Source: Variibacter sp.
GTDB taxonomy: Bacteria; Pseudomonadota; Alphaproteobacteria; Rhizobiales; Xanthobacteraceae
Length of the DNA: 44,929 nucleotides
Assembly: GCA_019689555.1 (NCBI GenBank)
Contig: JADGHE010000024.1
Span: 1 to 44,929 of the forward strand
Direction of reading: 5' to 3'
Below the pieces are notes generated by a model, which saw only the letters and a program-made list of their open reading frames with translations, did not search any database and was not told where the DNA came from. Both the position numbers and the translations under genes were made by a program. Positions 24,918 through 34,419 of this stretch are shown in pieces (positions within the stretch are counted from its first letter, which is position 1; every line of letters begins with the position of its first letter).

Positions 24918-25952
24918 ATGGGTTACAAGGTTGCGGTAGTCGGCGCCACCGGCAATGTCGGTCGCGAGATGCTGGCGATTCTCGCCGAGCGCCAGTTTCC
25001 CGCCGACGAGGTGGTCGCGCTCGCCTCGCGCCGCAGCCTCGGCGTCGAGGTCTCCTATGGCGACCGCCGGCTCAAGTGCAAGGCGCTCGACAATTACGAT
25101 TTCTCGGACATCGACATCTGCCTGATGTCCGCCGGCGGGACCGTCTCCAAGGAATGGGCGCCCAAGATCGCCGCCGCCGGCGCGGTGGTGATCGACAATT
25201 CCTCGGCCTGGCGCTACGACGCCGACGTGCCGCTGGTGGTGCCCGAGGTGAACGCCGACGCCGCCGCGGGCTTCCGCAAGAAGAACATCATCGCCAACCC
25301 GAACTGCTCGACCGCGCAGCTCGTCGTCGCGCTCAAGCCGCTGCACGACTATGCGACCATCAAGCGCGTCGTGGTCGCGACCTACCAGTCCGTGTCGGGC
25401 GCCGGCAAGGAGGCGATGGACGAGCTCGACCGCCAGACCAAGGCCATCTATTCGCTGCGGGACATCGAAACCAAGAAGTTTCCGAAGCGCATCGCCTTCA
25501 ACCTGATCCCCCACATCGACGTGTTCATGGAGGACGGGTTCACCAAGGAAGAGTGGAAGATGGTGGTCGAGACCAAGAAGATCCTCGACCCGAAAATCAA
25601 GCTCGTCGCCACCTGCGTGCGCGTGCCGGTGTTCATCGGCCATTCGGAGGCGGTGAACATCGAGTTCGAGAAGCCGATCACGGCGGACGAGGCGCGGGAG
25701 ATTTTGCGCAAGGCGCCGGGCTGCCTCGTCATCGACAAGCACGAGCCCGGCGGCTACGTCACGCCGATCGAGGCCGCCGGCGAGGACGCGACCTATATCA
25801 GCCGAATCCGCGAGGACGCGACGGTGGAGAACGGCCTCGTCATGTGGGTCGTCTCGGACAATCTGCGCAAGGGCGCTGCGCTCAACGCGGTGCAGATCGC
25901 GGAAGTACTGGTCAACCGCAAGCTCATCGAGGCCAAGCGCAAGGCGGCCTAG
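24918..25952 (+). CDS. asd: Aspartate-semialdehyde dehydrogenase
   Basis: A 344-aa enzyme that reduces aspartyl phosphate to aspartate semialdehyde with NADPH, the branch point to lysine/diaminopimelate, threonine and methionine. Visible features: the Rossmann motif GATGNVG (9-15), the catalytic C130 in NPNCST, the TYQSVSGAG loop and the substrate Arg/His region (CVRVPVFIGHSEA). The length matches the family. A typical core gene transcribed alone; a strong bidirectional terminator separates it from convergent ileS. Confidence 0.97.
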   Translation: MGYKVAVVGATGNVGREMLAILAERQFPADEVVALASRRSLGVEVSYGDRRLKCKALDNYDFSDIDICLMSAGGTVSKEWAPKIAAAGAVVIDNSSAWRYDADVPLVVPEVNADAAAGFRKKNIIANPNCSTAQLVVALKPLHDYATIKRVVVATYQSVSGAGKEAMDELDRQTKAIYSLRDIETKKFPKRIAFNLIPHIDVFMEDGFTKEEWKMVVETKKILDPKIKLVATCVRVPVFIGHSEAVNIEFEKPITADEAREILRKAPGCLVIDKHEPGGYVTPIEAAGEDATYISRIREDATVENGLVMWVVSDNLRKGAALNAVQIAEVLVNRKLIEAKRKAA

Positions 25953-25985
25953 ACGCCTTCGTTCGACCCGAGACAGAGGCGCTGC

Positions 25986-26028
25986 CCGGCGCACCCGCCC
26001 CCTCGGCGGTGCGCCGGCGGCCCGTTTT
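25986..26028. terminator. Rho-independent terminator between asd and ileS
   Basis: CCGGCGCACCCGCC (25986-25999) pairs with GGCGGTGCGCCGG (26005-26017), giving a 13-bp stem with one bulged C and a 5-base loop, followed by CGGCCCGTTTTA with TTTT at 26025-26028. It ends asd transcription and lies just past the ileS stop, so it may serve both strands. Confidence 0.75.
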
Positions 26029-26049
26029 ACTCGCCGCAGCGAACCCCCG

Positions 26050-29043
26050 TTAACCGAGGCCCAGCGCCACGCTCTTGCGGTGCGTCTCCCATTCGCGCAG
26101 GGCCTGCGCGTCGCGCGGGGTCACGTCGGGATACTGCGGGTCCGCGCCGACGGCGGGCGAGATCTTCCACGAGCGCGCACATTTGCGCCCCTGCGCGCGC
26201 TTGGGCACGACGGCGACGCCGGGCACTTCGGCCAGGCGGAACGCCTGCTCCGGCCCTTCGCCGGAGACCAGCGTGGCGTCCGAGGTGATGCAGACCTCGG
26301 CGAGATCGACGTCGACCAGCGCCTCGAACAGGTCCGGATCGGAGACGTAAATCGCCGGGGCGGCCTCGAGCGAGGAGCCGATGCGCTTCTGCGCGCGCTC
26401 GACCTCCAGCGCGCCGGTGACGACCCGCCGCGCGCTGCGCACCTTCCGCCACTTCTCGGCCAGCTTGTCGTTGCGCCAGGAGGCCGGCACCTCGGGAAAC
26501 AGCATCAGATGCACGGAGGCATCCTCGTCGGGATAGCGCGCGAGCCATGCCTCCTCCGCCGTGAAGCAGAGCATAGGCGCAAGCCACGTCACCGTGCAGC
26601 GGAAGAGATGGTCGAGCACCGTGAGGCAGGCGCGCCGCTTCACCGACGAGATCGGATCGCAGTAGAGCGCATCCTTGCGCACGTCGAAATAGAAGGCCGA
26701 GAGATCGACCGTCATGAACTGGTTGAGCGCGGCGAAGATGCGCTTGTAGTCGAAGTCCGCATAGGCCTGCCGCACCAAGGCGTCGAGCTCGACGAGTCGG
26801 TGCAGCATCAGCCGCTCCAGCTCCGGCATGTGGTGGAAGTCGACCCGGTCCTCCTCGCGGAAATGCGCGAGGTTGCCGAGCATCCACCGGATTGTGTTGC
26901 GCAGCTTGCGGTAGGTCTCGATGGTGCCCTTGAGGATCTCGGGGCCGATGCGCAGGTCGTCGCCGTAGTCGGAGGCGCAGACCCACATGCGCAGGATGTC
27001 GGCGCCCGACTCCCTGATGACGTCCTGGGGCGCGACGACATTGCCGAGGGATTTCGACATCTTGCGCCCCTCCTCGTCGAGCACGAAGCCGTGCGTGAGC
27101 ACGACGTCGAACGGCGCCGCGCCGCGCGTGCCGCACGACTCGAGGAGCGAGGAGTGGAACCAGCCGCGGTGCTGGTCCGAACCTTCGAGATACATCACGA
27201 CGTCCTGGCCGCCGTCGCGCCTGCGCCGCACCTTGAGGTCGTCCCGTACTTCGAGGGTGAAGGCGTGTGTCGAGCCCGACTCGAACCAGACGTCGAGGAT
27301 GTCGTCGACCTTCTGCCAGTCCTCGTTCGCGCGCTCGCCGAGGAAGCGCTCGCGGGCGCCTTCCTTGTACCAGGCGTCCGCGCCCTCGCGCGCGAAGGCC
27401 TCCACGATGCGGCTGTTGACCCGCTCGTCGTTGAGGACTTCCACCGAGCCGTCCGCCTTCTCGCGCACGAACACGGCGATCGGCACGCCCCAGGCGCGCT
27501 GGCGCGAGATCACCCAGTCCGGGCGGTTCTCGATCATGCCGGTGATGCGGTTCTCGCCCGTGGCCGGAACCCAGCGCGTCTCCTTGATGGCCTTCAAGGC
27601 GCGGGCGCGCAGGGTGTCGCCGGGCTTCGCCGCTCCGTTCGTCGCGATGTCCTGGTCCATCGCGATGAACCATTGCGGCGTGTTGCGGAAGATCACCGGC
27701 TTCTTCGAGCGCCACGAATGGGGGTACTGGTGCTTCAGGCGGCCGCGCCCGATGAGCATGCCGGCATCGACCAGCGCCTTCATCACCGCCTCGTTGGCGT
27801 CGCCCTTCTCGCCCTCGTCGGTGATGACGCGCTTCGGCCTGCCGCCGGTGTCGCGCGGCCCGAAGCCGGGCGCCTGGTCGGTGAAGAATCCGTTCTCGTC
27901 GACCGTGTAGGGGATCGCGGTGTTGATGCCACGCGCCTCCAGCGCGCGCGCATTCGCGGTCCAGATCTCGAAGTCCTCCCGGCCGTGGCCCGGCGCCGTG
28001 TGCACGAAGCCCGTGCCGGCGTCGTCGGTCACGTGGTCGCCGGCGAGCAGCGGGACGGCGAAATCATAGCCGCCCAGGCTCTTCAACGGATGCGCGCAGG
28101 TGAGCGCCTCGAGCTCGGCGGCCGAAACGCTCCGCACCCGCTCGAAGGCGGCGACGCGCGCCTGCTTGAACACGTCGGCCGCGAGGTTGTCGGACAGGAT
28201 GAAGAGGTCGCCCGCCTTCGCCCAGTTGTCCGCCGGCGCGTCGGTGACGCGGTAGAGAGCGTAGGCGATCTTCGGCGAATAGCTGATGGCGCGGTTGCCG
28301 GGAATCGTCCACGGCGTGGTGGTCCAGATGACGACGGAGGCCGTCGCGAGGTCGCCTCCGTTCGCGCCGGAGGAGACCGGGAACTTCACCCACACCGTGT
28401 CGCTGACATAGTCCTCGTACTCGACCTCGGCCTCGGCGAGCGCGGTCTTCTCCACCACGCTCCACATCACCGGCTTGGAGCCGCGGTAGAGCGTGCCGTT
28501 GGCGGCGAACTTCATGACCTCGCGGGCGATCTGCGCCTCGGCGGCGAAGTCCATCGTGGCGTAGCGGTTCTCCCAGTCCCCTTCGACGCCGAGCCGCTTG
28601 AACTCCGCGCGCTGCACCTCGAGCCAGTGCTGCGCGAAGGCGCGGCACTCGGCGCGGAACTCGATCACCGGCACCGCGTCCTTGTCCTTGCCCTTGGCGC
28701 GATACTCCTCCTCCACCTTCCATTCGATGGGCAGGCCGTGACAATCCCAGCCCGGCACGTAGTTCGAGTCGTAGCCGAGCATCTGCTGGGAGCGCGTCAC
28801 CACGTCCTTCAGGATCTTGTTGAGCGCGTGCCCGATATGGATGTTGCCGTTGGCGTAGGGCGGGCCGTCGTGGAGGATGAACCGCGGCCGGCCGGCCGCC
28901 GCCTCGCGCAGCCGGCGGTAGAGGCCGAGGCGCTGCCAGCGGGCGAGAAGCTCCGGCTCCTTCTGCGGCAGGCCGGCCCGCATCGGGAAGCTCGTACGCG
29001 GCAGAAAGAGGGTTTCGCTGTAATCGCGGGCTTTCTCGGTCAT
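26050..29043 (-). CDS. ileS: Isoleucyl-tRNA synthetase
   Basis: A 997-aa class I synthetase charging tRNA-Ile, with the HIGH motif at 69-72 (GNIHIGHAL), the CP1 editing domain in between (including [15 protein letters not shown]), and KMSKS at 661-665 (KMSKSLGN). The C-terminal anticodon-binding part ends with RKCARSWK and [13 protein letters not shown]; the C-terminal four-Cys zinc finger of E. coli IleRS is missing, as usual in alphaproteobacteria. The ATG at 29043 starts the [17 protein letters not shown] leader typical of rhizobial enzymes; a longer upstream frame is discarded. Located downstream of ribF, 254 bp apart. Confidence 0.97.
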   Translation of the reverse strand: MTEKARDYSETLFLPRTSFPMRAGLPQKEPELLARWQRLGLYRRLREAAAGRPRFILHDGPPYANGNIHIGHALNKILKDVVTRSQQMLGYDSNYVPGWDCHGLPIEWKVEEEYRAKGKDKDAVPVIEFRAECRAFAQHWLEVQRAEFKRLGVEGDWENRYATMDFAAEAQIAREVMKFAANGTLYRGSKPVMWSVVEKTALAEAEVEYEDYVSDTVWVKFPVSSGANGGDLATASVVIWTTTPWTIPGNRAISYSPKIAYALYRVTDAPADNWAKAGDLFILSDNLAADVFKQARVAAFERVRSVSAAELEALTCAHPLKSLGGYDFAVPLLAGDHVTDDAGTGFVHTAPGHGREDFEIWTANARALEARGINTAIPYTVDENGFFTDQAPGFGPRDTGGRPKRVITDEGEKGDANEAVMKALVDAGMLIGRGRLKHQYPHSWRSKKPVIFRNTPQWFIAMDQDIATNGAAKPGDTLRARALKAIKETRWVPATGENRITGMIENRPDWVISRQRAWGVPIAVFVREKADGSVEVLNDERVNSRIVEAFAREGADAWYKEGARERFLGERANEDWQKVDDILDVWFESGSTHAFTLEVRDDLKVRRRRDGGQDVVMYLEGSDQHRGWFHSSLLESCGTRGAAPFDVVLTHGFVLDEEGRKMSKSLGNVVAPQDVIRESGADILRMWVCASDYGDDLRIGPEILKGTIETYRKLRNTIRWMLGNLAHFREEDRVDFHHMPELERLMLHRLVELDALVRQAYADFDYKRIFAALNQFMTVDLSAFYFDVRKDALYCDPISSVKRRACLTVLDHLFRCTVTWLAPMLCFTAEEAWLARYPDEDASVHLMLFPEVPASWRNDKLAEKWRKVRSARRVVTGALEVERAQKRIGSSLEAAPAIYVSDPDLFEALVDVDLAEVCITSDATLVSGEGPEQAFRLAEVPGVAVVPKRAQGRKCARSWKISPAVGADPQYPDVTPRDAQALREWETHRKSVALGLG

Positions 29044-29297
29044 GGCGATACGGACTTCGGCTGAGGTGACGCTGCAGGGCTCGGCATATCCCGGTCCTCC
29101 GCCGCGCTGTGGCGCGCTCAGGCGGAGGCCGGGCCACGAATCGGCGGGATCGCCCGGATCACGAGAAATTGCAGGCACCGCGCAGGCATGGGCCTTCTCT
29201 AACAGGTGCGTTGCACCGCGAAAAGGGGCTGCCGCCCTCGGCTCGAGCCGCCTCGCGCAGGCCGCCCCCCGCGCCGTCGGGGCAACGGCGGCCCCTC

Positions 29298-30284
29298 TCA
29301 AAGCGTTCCAAGGCGCGGGAAGGCGTCGCCCGCGCGGGCCAGAGCTTCCCGCGCCTCGCGCGTATCGTCGTGCATGCGCGCGATCAGGTCCTCGAGCGCG
29401 GCGAAGCGCAGCTCCGGCCGGATCCAGGCGATGAAGGCGACGTCGAGGCTCTTGCCGTAGAGATCGCCCGAAAAGTCGAACAGAAACACTTCGAGCAGCG
29501 GCGCGCCGTTGTCGAACATAGGCCGGCGGCCGAAGCTCGCGACTCCGTCGTAGCGGGCGGCGCCGACGCCGACGCGGACGGCGTAGATTCCGTGTCGCAG
29601 CCGGCAGTTCGGATCGAGCGCGAGATTCGCGGTCGGAAAGCCGAGGTCGCGGCCGCGCTTGTCGCCGTGCCGCACGACCGCCGTCACGAACCAGGGATGG
29701 CCCAGAAGCGCCGCCGCCTCGGCGACTCGACCCTCGGCGAGCAGGGCGCGAATGGCGCTGGAGGAGACGGGCTGTCCCCGCACCTCGAGCGGAGGCGCGA
29801 CCTCGACCTCGAAGCCGTGGCGGCGGCCCTGGTCGCGGAGAAAGTCCGGCGAGCCCTGGCGGGCGCGCCCGAAATGGAAATCGAAGCCGACGACCGCGCC
29901 CGCCACCGCGAATCGCTCCACCAGGATCTGCCGGACGAACTCCTCCGCCGGAAGCTCGGCGAGCCTCGCGTCGAAGGGGAGCACAATCGCGCCGTCGAGG
30001 CCGCTCGCCGCCAGAAGCCGCAGCTTCGCGGTTTCGTCGGAAAGGCGAAAGAGGGGCGCGTCCGGCCGGAAATAGCTGCGCGTATGCGGCTCGAAGGTCA
30101 GCGCCAGGGCCTTGCGGCCGAGGGCGCGCCCGCGGCGGATCGCAACGTCGAGCACGGCGCGATGGCCGCGATGCACCCCGTCGAAATTGCCGATCGCGAC
30201 CACGGCGCCCCGGAACGCCTGCGGCGCGGGTTCGCCGCCGCGGACGACGGGAAATGAAATCGGCGAGGCGAGAGATTGGCTCAT
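29298..30284 (-). CDS. ribF: Bifunctional riboflavin kinase / FAD synthetase
   Basis: A 328-aa protein with an N-terminal FMN adenylyltransferase domain ([11 protein letters not shown] at 31-41; [12 protein letters not shown] at the end of the domain) and a C-terminal riboflavin kinase domain ([11 protein letters not shown], then [12 protein letters not shown] and [11 protein letters not shown]). It makes FMN and FAD from riboflavin and ATP; the many flavoenzymes in this window depend on its product. The ATG at 30284 is taken; a TTG four codons earlier is possible and neither has a strong ribosome site. The ribF-ileS order is widespread in Proteobacteria. Confidence 0.95.
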   Translation of the reverse strand: MSQSLASPISFPVVRGGEPAPQAFRGAVVAIGNFDGVHRGHRAVLDVAIRRGRALGRKALALTFEPHTRSYFRPDAPLFRLSDETAKLRLLAASGLDGAIVLPFDARLAELPAEEFVRQILVERFAVAGAVVGFDFHFGRARQGSPDFLRDQGRRHGFEVEVAPPLEVRGQPVSSSAIRALLAEGRVAEAAALLGHPWFVTAVVRHGDKRGRDLGFPTANLALDPNCRLRHGIYAVRVGVGAARYDGVASFGRRPMFDNGAPLLEVFLFDFSGDLYGKSLDVAFIAWIRPELRFAALEDLIARMHDDTREAREALARAGDAFPRLGTL

Positions 30285-30530
30285 CGACAAGGACAATGGC
30301 TGGCGGGCCGCGACCGTGGCGTTCCTCCCCTAGGCAAGTCAAGCGCGCACGAAATCCAATCCCGCCCCGCTCGATGATCGAGCCCCGACATTACCCCGAT
30401 CCGCGTGGCGCGGAGCGAGCCTTTTCGCCCGTGCGGCCCGCGCCGGCTTCGCCCCGCCCGGGGTCAGCCTCGTCGGGCCGCGACACCGTCTTTTCAGGCG
30501 CGGAGCAGGGCCCCCGCCTGGCGCGGTCCT

Positions 30531-31400
30531 TCACCACTTGAGCCGGCGGGTCACGGCGCGCGGATGCACGCCCGCTTCCTCGAAGAGGCGGGCGAGGATG
30601 CGCAGATCAGGGTCCTCGCGGCCCCCCAGCTCCTCGGCATGGATGCCGGAGGTGACGAACAGGCAGTCGATCCCGAGGGCGGCGGCGCCCTTGAGATCGG
30701 TCCGGACGGAATCCCCGATGGCGAGCACCCGGCCGAGGGCGGGCTCCGCGCCGCGCCGCGCGGCGGCCGCTGCGAGCGCCCGCTCGTAGATCGGGCGGTA
30801 CGGCTTGCCGGCGTAAAGCACGGTGCCGCCCATTGCGGCATAGAGGTCGGCGAGCGCGCCGGCGCAATAGAGCAGGCGGTCGCCGCGCTCGACCACAACG
30901 TCGGGATTGGCGCAGATCATCGGCGCCTTGCGGGCAAGAAAGCCTTCGAGCAGCCCGCGATAATCGTCAGGGGTTTCGGTTTCGTCGTCGAACAGCCCGG
31001 AGCAGACGACGTAATGCGCCTCCTCGGCGCCGACGCGCGGGGCGTCGAGGCCCTCGAACAGCGCCCGGTCCCGGGCCGGGCCGAGGTGAAAGACCGGGAG
31101 GCCCGGCCGCGCCGCGATCTCGGCGCGGGTCACGTCGCCCGAGCTGACGATTCCGTCATAGGCGCTGCGCGGCACCTTGAACCCGTCGAGCTGCACCACG
31201 AGCCGGTCCCCGGGGCGGGGCGCATTGGAAATGAGCACCACCGTGCCCCCTCTGTCCCGGAAGCGGCGCAGCGCGTCGCAGGCGTCCGGCCAGGCGGCGA
31301 CGCCGTTGTGGACGACGCCCCAGACGTCGCAGAGCACCACGTCGTAGTCCGGCGCGAGGGAGGAGAAGCTGTTGGTGAGCGCGAGGGTTGGCGAGGGCAT
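30531..31400 (-). CDS. HAD-superfamily class IIA hydrolase (TIGR01459 type)
   Basis: A HAD phosphatase of about 289 aa. Motif I is CDVWGVVHNG (nucleophile D25), motif II is LISNAPRPG, and the C-terminal part has AGKPYRPIYERAL and AIGDSVRTDLKGAAALG (motif III/IV). The C2A cap places it with NagD-like sugar or p-nitrophenyl phosphatases; the DVWG motif is characteristic of the alphaproteobacterial subgroup near ribF and ileS. The start is ambiguous: ATG at 31400, or GTG at 31421 with TAAAGGA just upstream (7 more residues). Physiological substrate unknown. Same direction as ribF with 246 bp between. Confidence 0.9.
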   Translation of the reverse strand: MPSPTLALTNSFSSLAPDYDVVLCDVWGVVHNGVAAWPDACDALRRFRDRGGTVVLISNAPRPGDRLVVQLDGFKVPRSAYDGIVSSGDVTRAEIAARPGLPVFHLGPARDRALFEGLDAPRVGAEEAHYVVCSGLFDDETETPDDYRGLLEGFLARKAPMICANPDVVVERGDRLLYCAGALADLYAAMGGTVLYAGKPYRPIYERALAAAAARRGAEPALGRVLAIGDSVRTDLKGAAALGIDCLFVTSGIHAEELGGREDPDLRILARLFEEAGVHPRAVTRRLKW

Positions 31401-31528
31401 GGAAAGCTGCACGAACGGCACGTTCCTTTAGACGATCCCGACCCCGCCGTCACGGGCTTATGGCGACGGGCCCTTGAATGCTCGCGCGAGGGGGAGGCGC
31501 GCGCCGCGGGTCCGCATTCCCGAGGGCC

Positions 31529-31578
31529 AAAAACGATCCGGGGCCGCCGTCCCCCTCGCGGGGGATTCGGGGCCCCGG
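31529..31578 (-). terminator. Intrinsic terminator after the Bug receptor gene
   Basis: On the minus strand an outer stem (CCGGGGCC at 31538-31545 pairing with GGCCCCGG at 31571-31578) encloses an inner hairpin (TCCCC at 31550-31554 with GGGGA at 31561-31565). It is followed by ATCG and a run of five T (A's at 31529-31533 on the plus strand). It lies about 40 bases past the stop of the gene at 31616-32596. Confidence 0.75.
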
Positions 31579-31615
31579 ACATTCGCGCCCGTTGCAGGCT
31601 CGCCTTGCAGGCGCC

Positions 31616-32596
31616 TTACTTCGGCTCGAGGCCGATCCGCTTGATCACGCTGGCCTGGAAGGCGAGGTCCTTGGCGAGGTAGGCCTTGAACTCCTCCGGG
31701 GTCGAGGCGACGATCCGCAGGCCGCTTTCGGCCGCGACCTTCTGCATCTCCGGCGTCTCGAGCGCCTTCTTGGCCTGTTGCTGCATGAAGTTGACGCGGT
31801 CCGCGGGCGTGCCCGCCGGGAACCACCAGCCGTAATAGCCGGTGAGATCCATCTCCGGATAGCCGAGTTCCTGGAACGTGGGAACGTCCGGCACGTTGGG
31901 CGCGCGCTGCCTGCCGGTCAGCCCGAGCGCGCGCAGCTGGCCGTTGGCGAGATAGGGCGCGCCCGCCGTGGTCGAAACGACGGCGAGATCCACCTGGCCG
32001 CTGATCATCGCGGTGATGCTGTCGGCCGTCCCCTTGTAGGGCACCGGCGTGAGACGGATGTCGGCGAGCTTCTCGAAGAACGCGACAGTCACATGCGTGA
32101 TGTTGCCGAAGCCTGTGATGGCGTAGTTGAGCTTGCCGGGCTCCTTCTTGGCCTGCTCCACGAGGTCCTTCAGCGACTTGATGGGCGAGCTCGACGGGAC
32201 CATCAGCAGCAGGCCGTAGGACTCGGCGATCTGCGTGATCGGCGCGAAGTCGGCCATCACGTCGTAGGGCAGGTTCTTGACCATGCTGGGATTGGCCGTG
32301 AACGAGCCCGTCGTCTGCAGCATGGTGTAGCCGTCCGGCTGCGCCTTGGCGACCGCGCCCGTGCCGATGATGCCGTTCGCGCCGGGCCGGTTCTCGATCA
32401 CGATCGACTGGCCGATCTGCTCCGACACCTTCTGCGCCAGCGGCCGCCCGATCAGGTCGTTCGGCCCGCCCGCCCCGAAGGGAATGATGAGCTTGATGGT
32501 CTGGGTCGGATAATCGGAAGCACCGGCGGAAACACCGAGCAGGCCCAGGATGCCCAGGGCCCCCGCCCATCGTCCGATCGTCAGGAGTTTACGCAT
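31616..32596 (-). CDS. Bug-family tripartite tricarboxylate transporter substrate-binding protein
   Basis: A 326-aa periplasmic receptor with a Sec signal peptide (about residues 1-26, ending VSAGASD). The Bug/TctC hallmarks are IKLIIPFGAGGPNDLIGR, VIENRPGANGIIGT and VPYKGTADSITAMISGQVD. These proteins capture a carboxylate or aromatic acid between two lobes, with two ordered waters. No TctA/TctB membrane genes are nearby, so it is an orphan receptor, common in Bug-rich genomes. It is 121 bp downstream of the alpha/beta hydrolase on the same strand and may share its substrate. Confidence 0.95.
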   Translation of the reverse strand: MRKLLTIGRWAGALGILGLLGVSAGASDYPTQTIKLIIPFGAGGPNDLIGRPLAQKVSEQIGQSIVIENRPGANGIIGTGAVAKAQPDGYTMLQTTGSFTANPSMVKNLPYDVMADFAPITQIAESYGLLLMVPSSSPIKSLKDLVEQAKKEPGKLNYAITGFGNITHVTVAFFEKLADIRLTPVPYKGTADSITAMISGQVDLAVVSTTAGAPYLANGQLRALGLTGRQRAPNVPDVPTFQELGYPEMDLTGYYGWWFPAGTPADRVNFMQQQAKKALETPEMQKVAAESGLRIVASTPEEFKAYLAKDLAFQASVIKRIGLEPK

Positions 32597-32717
32597 CGCT
32601 TGTGATCCTTGTTTTTAGGTCCAGCCTCGCACCGGCGGGTTTCGCGCGGGGCTGCGCCGCCGCTTACCCGCGGCGCTTTCCGTTCCACTCTTCGGCGGCC
32701 GCCTTCGACCGCCGGCG

Positions 32718-33878
32718 TCACACCCCAGCCACCGAGGCGCCGAGCTTCTCGGCCACCCAGTCGGTGATGTAGTCGACGATGAGGCTGTTGTTGTCGGCCC
32801 CGCAGTGCTCCGCGCCGCCGTCGGCGAGGCTGAAGATCTTCAGTTCGCGGCCGGGGCTGTTGACCGCCGCTTCGTAGGTCTTCTCGGCGTGCCAGAGCGG
32901 GATCTGCCGGTCGTTCTCGCCGTGCACGATGAGCAGCGGGCAGGTGATGTTCGCGGCCACCTTCTCGAGCGTCATCTGCCGCGTCACCGCCATCGCCTCT
33001 TCGAGCGTCTTCTTGCCGAAGACCCACTGCGCGTGCTCGGCGAAGCCGGGCACCGAGGGCTCGTTGGTGCCGTTGATGCGGGCCGCGAAGGCGGCGCCGA
33101 AATCGTAGATCGCGCCCCAGGCGACGCAGCACTTGAAGCGCTTTTCAAAGGCCGCCGCGCGCGGCGCGTAGTAGCCGCCGAGGCTCAGCGCCACCATGCC
33201 GATGCGGTCCTTGTCGACGTCGTCGCGCGTCTCCAGGTAGTCGACGGCGGCCGCCGCAGGCTTCTCGGTTTCGGGAATCGACGGCAGGTTCTGCAGCCGC
33301 AGCGCCTCGCCGACCCCCGGATGATCGACGATGAGCAGCGAGATGCCGCGCCGGCGATACTCCTCGCCGACCGAGGCGTAGATGATCTCCTTGGTCACGT
33401 CGAAGCCGTCGAAGTGCACGATGCACGGCGCGCGGCCGGGCACCGGCGCCTTCATGAAGAAGGCCGGCAGCGTGTGCTCGCCATAGGGAATTTCCACGCG
33501 CTCGACCGGCTCGCGCCGCAGCTTCAGCCCCTTGGCATAGGTGGCGACGCCGCGCTTGTAGGCGATCATGCGCCGCGGATCCTTGTGGCTCGGCATGCGC
33601 TCGGCCAGCAGATAGTAGAGGCCCGCGCGCATGAGCTTGCGGCCGGCGGACAAGGGGTGATTCGCCTGCTCGTCGATGAGGCCGAGGCGCTCGACCCGCT
33701 CGGCGAGCTTCATCCAGCTCTCGAACCACGCGATCTGGGCAACCGGATCGTTCTTGCGTCCCGCGACCTCTTTCAACGGACGGCAGGCCTCGTCGATTTC
33801 CGAGATCTGTCCGCCGCGATTGAGCGCGGACATGACCGCGAGGCTCCACGGGTAATTGTTTGGAAAGTACTCGAACAT
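32718..33878 (-). CDS. Alpha/beta hydrolase with helical N-terminal cap (FrsA / dihydropseudooxynicotine-hydrolase-like)
   Basis: A 386-aa protein: an N-terminal helical domain (about 1-120; DPVAQIAWFESWMKLAERV, RMIAYKRGVATYAKGL), then an alpha/beta-hydrolase core. The nucleophile is S232 in ALSLGG (Ala replacing the first Gly of GxSxG); the acid is in HGENDRQIP and the base in GAEHCGADN. This architecture is that of esterase-like C-C or amide hydrolases such as 2,6-dihydropseudooxynicotine hydrolase. The start MFEYFPNNYP was chosen since it begins the family-type domain; the frame is open further upstream into an MmgE/PrpD remnant. A substrate related to the adjacent Bug receptor is plausible. 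Confidence 0.85.
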   Translation of the reverse strand: MFEYFPNNYPWSLAVMSALNRGGQISEIDEACRPLKEVAGRKNDPVAQIAWFESWMKLAERVERLGLIDEQANHPLSAGRKLMRAGLYYLLAERMPSHKDPRRMIAYKRGVATYAKGLKLRREPVERVEIPYGEHTLPAFFMKAPVPGRAPCIVHFDGFDVTKEIIYASVGEEYRRRGISLLIVDHPGVGEALRLQNLPSIPETEKPAAAAVDYLETRDDVDKDRIGMVALSLGGYYAPRAAAFEKRFKCCVAWGAIYDFGAAFAARINGTNEPSVPGFAEHAQWVFGKKTLEEAMAVTRQMTLEKVAANITCPLLIVHGENDRQIPLWHAEKTYEAAVNSPGRELKIFSLADGGAEHCGADNNSLIVDYITDWVAEKLGASVAGV

Positions 33879-34005
33879 GGGCGTTCTCAGGACCAGTGGG
33901 AGGGCGAGGGACCCGGCCCGCGGCCGGGCACAAGGGGCCTGCATATGGCGGCGATCCGCCGCGAAGATCAAGTCATGGCCGCCCTGCGCTCCCGCCCCTC
34001 GCCGC

Positions 34006-34346
34006 TCAGTGCAGGAGGCGCACGAGCTCGGCGACGTCGGCGACCTCACGACCGGGTCCCGGATCGCGGGCGGCATCATGTGCGCGATCGTGACGGCGCC
34101 TGCGCCGTGCACGAGCACGGAGGATTCCGGCTTTCCGCCCCAATCCCGAACCGTCGCGAGGAGCTCGCCCACGCCCGCGGCCGCACTGCCGAGCAGCATG
34201 ACCCCGATCTGATCGAGAATGAGCGTCTTGGTCGTCTCCACGACCGCCGACGGCAGCTTCTCGAAGGTCAGGCCGTGGACGAACTCGGCATAGATGCGCG
34301 CGACATCGACCGGCGTTTCCGTTCGCGGCGGCTCGGAGTCGAGCAT
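34006..34346 (-). pseudogene. MmgE/PrpD family protein, internally deleted remnant
   Basis: From the ATG at 34346 about 85 codons match the N-terminus of MmgE/PrpD (2-methylcitrate dehydratase-like) proteins: VDVARIYAEFVHGLTFEKLP, ETTKTLILDQIGVMLLGSA, and VRDWGGKPESSVL. The match stops at GAGAV. In another frame shortly after, the sequence reads GREVADVAELVRLLH followed by TGA at 34006-34008, which looks like the family's usual C-terminal tail. Intact members have about 450 residues, so roughly 350 codons appear deleted, with a frame change at the junction. The initial frame has no stop and runs into the downstream hydrolase. The C-terminal match is short and less certain than the N-terminal one. 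Confidence 0.65.
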
Positions 34347-34419
34347 AGCGCGCTCTCCCGGGGCCGGCGAGAGCCGGCGACGCCTCGGGCGGGGGATGAC
34401 GGCCCGGGCCGAGACGCGA

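Noticed and set aside
20503-24918. Minus-strand open frame of about 1470 codons
   Set aside because: It spans adh, mntH in the wrong frame and intergenic DNA; the product is Arg/Ala/Pro/Asp-rich noise. Long frames without stops are expected on both strands at this GC content.
32718-34346. 542-aa fusion protein as the true hydrolase gene
   Set aside because: The segment between the MmgE/PrpD N-terminus and MFEYFPNN is Arg/Ser/Pro noise and hydrolases of this family start near MFEYFPNN; kept as a pseudogene plus a separate gene.
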